From the NCBI GenBank assembly GCA_903872005.1, contig CAIQJD010000758.1:1-5136 (forward strand): a stretch of DNA of 5,136 nucleotides. Reading direction: 5' to 3'. Every line of letters starts with the position of its first letter. The stretch's first letter is position 1. The position numbers and the translations under genes were made by a program. The notes under the pieces were generated by a model, which made no database searches, was not told the origin of the DNA, and was given only the letters and a program-made list of their open reading frames with translations. Source of the DNA: an uncultured bacterium (GTDB lineage Bacteria > Chloroflexota > Anaerolineae > JACIWP01). Below, in pieces: positions 5,094-5,136 of this stretch.

Positions 5094-5136
5094 TGGATGA
5101 ACACATGATGACGAGCGCACCGGGGGCGCCGCAGGA
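5093..5136 (+). CDS. Start of an unidentified downstream gene (3' end outside window)
   Basis: An ATG at 5093-5095 overlaps the preceding stop (TGATG) and opens a frame that stays open to the window edge, giving 14 residues beginning MDEHMMTSAPGAP. ATGs at 5105 and 5108 are in the same frame and could be the true start. AGGAAG at 5071-5076 is a possible but distant ribosome binding site, so coupling to the upstream gene is more likely. The visible residues are too few and too low in complexity to identify a product. Confidence 0.4.
   Translation, partial: MDEHMMTSAPGAPQ

Overview
This window looks like chromosomal DNA from a high-GC bacterium. Chloroflexota (Anaerolineae or Caldilineae type) is the most likely source. 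That is an inference from the mix of a four-subunit ferredoxin-type 2-oxoacid oxidoreductase, a DUF5678-like domain fused to a CCA-adding/HD enzyme, and very frequent CCGG-containing words such as GCCGGC. No rRNA or other phylogenetic marker is present to prove it. All recognisable genes are on the + strand.

Layout: (1) Bases 1-156 are the last 51 codons of a succinyl-CoA synthetase alpha subunit (sucD), including the active-site histidine. (2) Bases 157-500 are a non-coding gap of 344 bases. It holds a 131-bp inverted-repeat element (191-321) with near-identical 7-bp flanks, two good sigma70-type promoters (338-366 and 433-460) and a pair of overlapping dyads (380-407) that look like an operator. 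(3) Bases 501-3402 encode the four subunits of a 2-oxoglutarate-type ferredoxin oxidoreductase in the order delta, alpha, beta, gamma (korDABC), tightly packed with overlapping or nearly touching ends. (4) Bases 3405-5093 encode a 562-residue protein that joins a DUF5678-like N-terminus, a class II tRNA nucleotidyltransferase head and an HD phosphohydrolase-like domain. (5) A further reading frame starts at 5093 with a TGATG stop/start overlap and runs off the window.

How the genes work together: the Kor complex converts 2-oxoglutarate and CoA to succinyl-CoA and CO2 with reduction of ferredoxin, or runs in reverse. Succinyl-CoA synthetase then interconverts succinyl-CoA and succinate with substrate-level phosphorylation. 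The two loci therefore encode consecutive steps of an oxidative or reductive TCA cycle. The tRNA-processing gene follows korC after only 2 bases and is probably cotranscribed with it, although no functional link is obvious.

No wholly new system is evident. The items most worth a second look are the MITE-like element upstream of the operon, the promoter/operator layout behind it, and the fused CCA-type protein.
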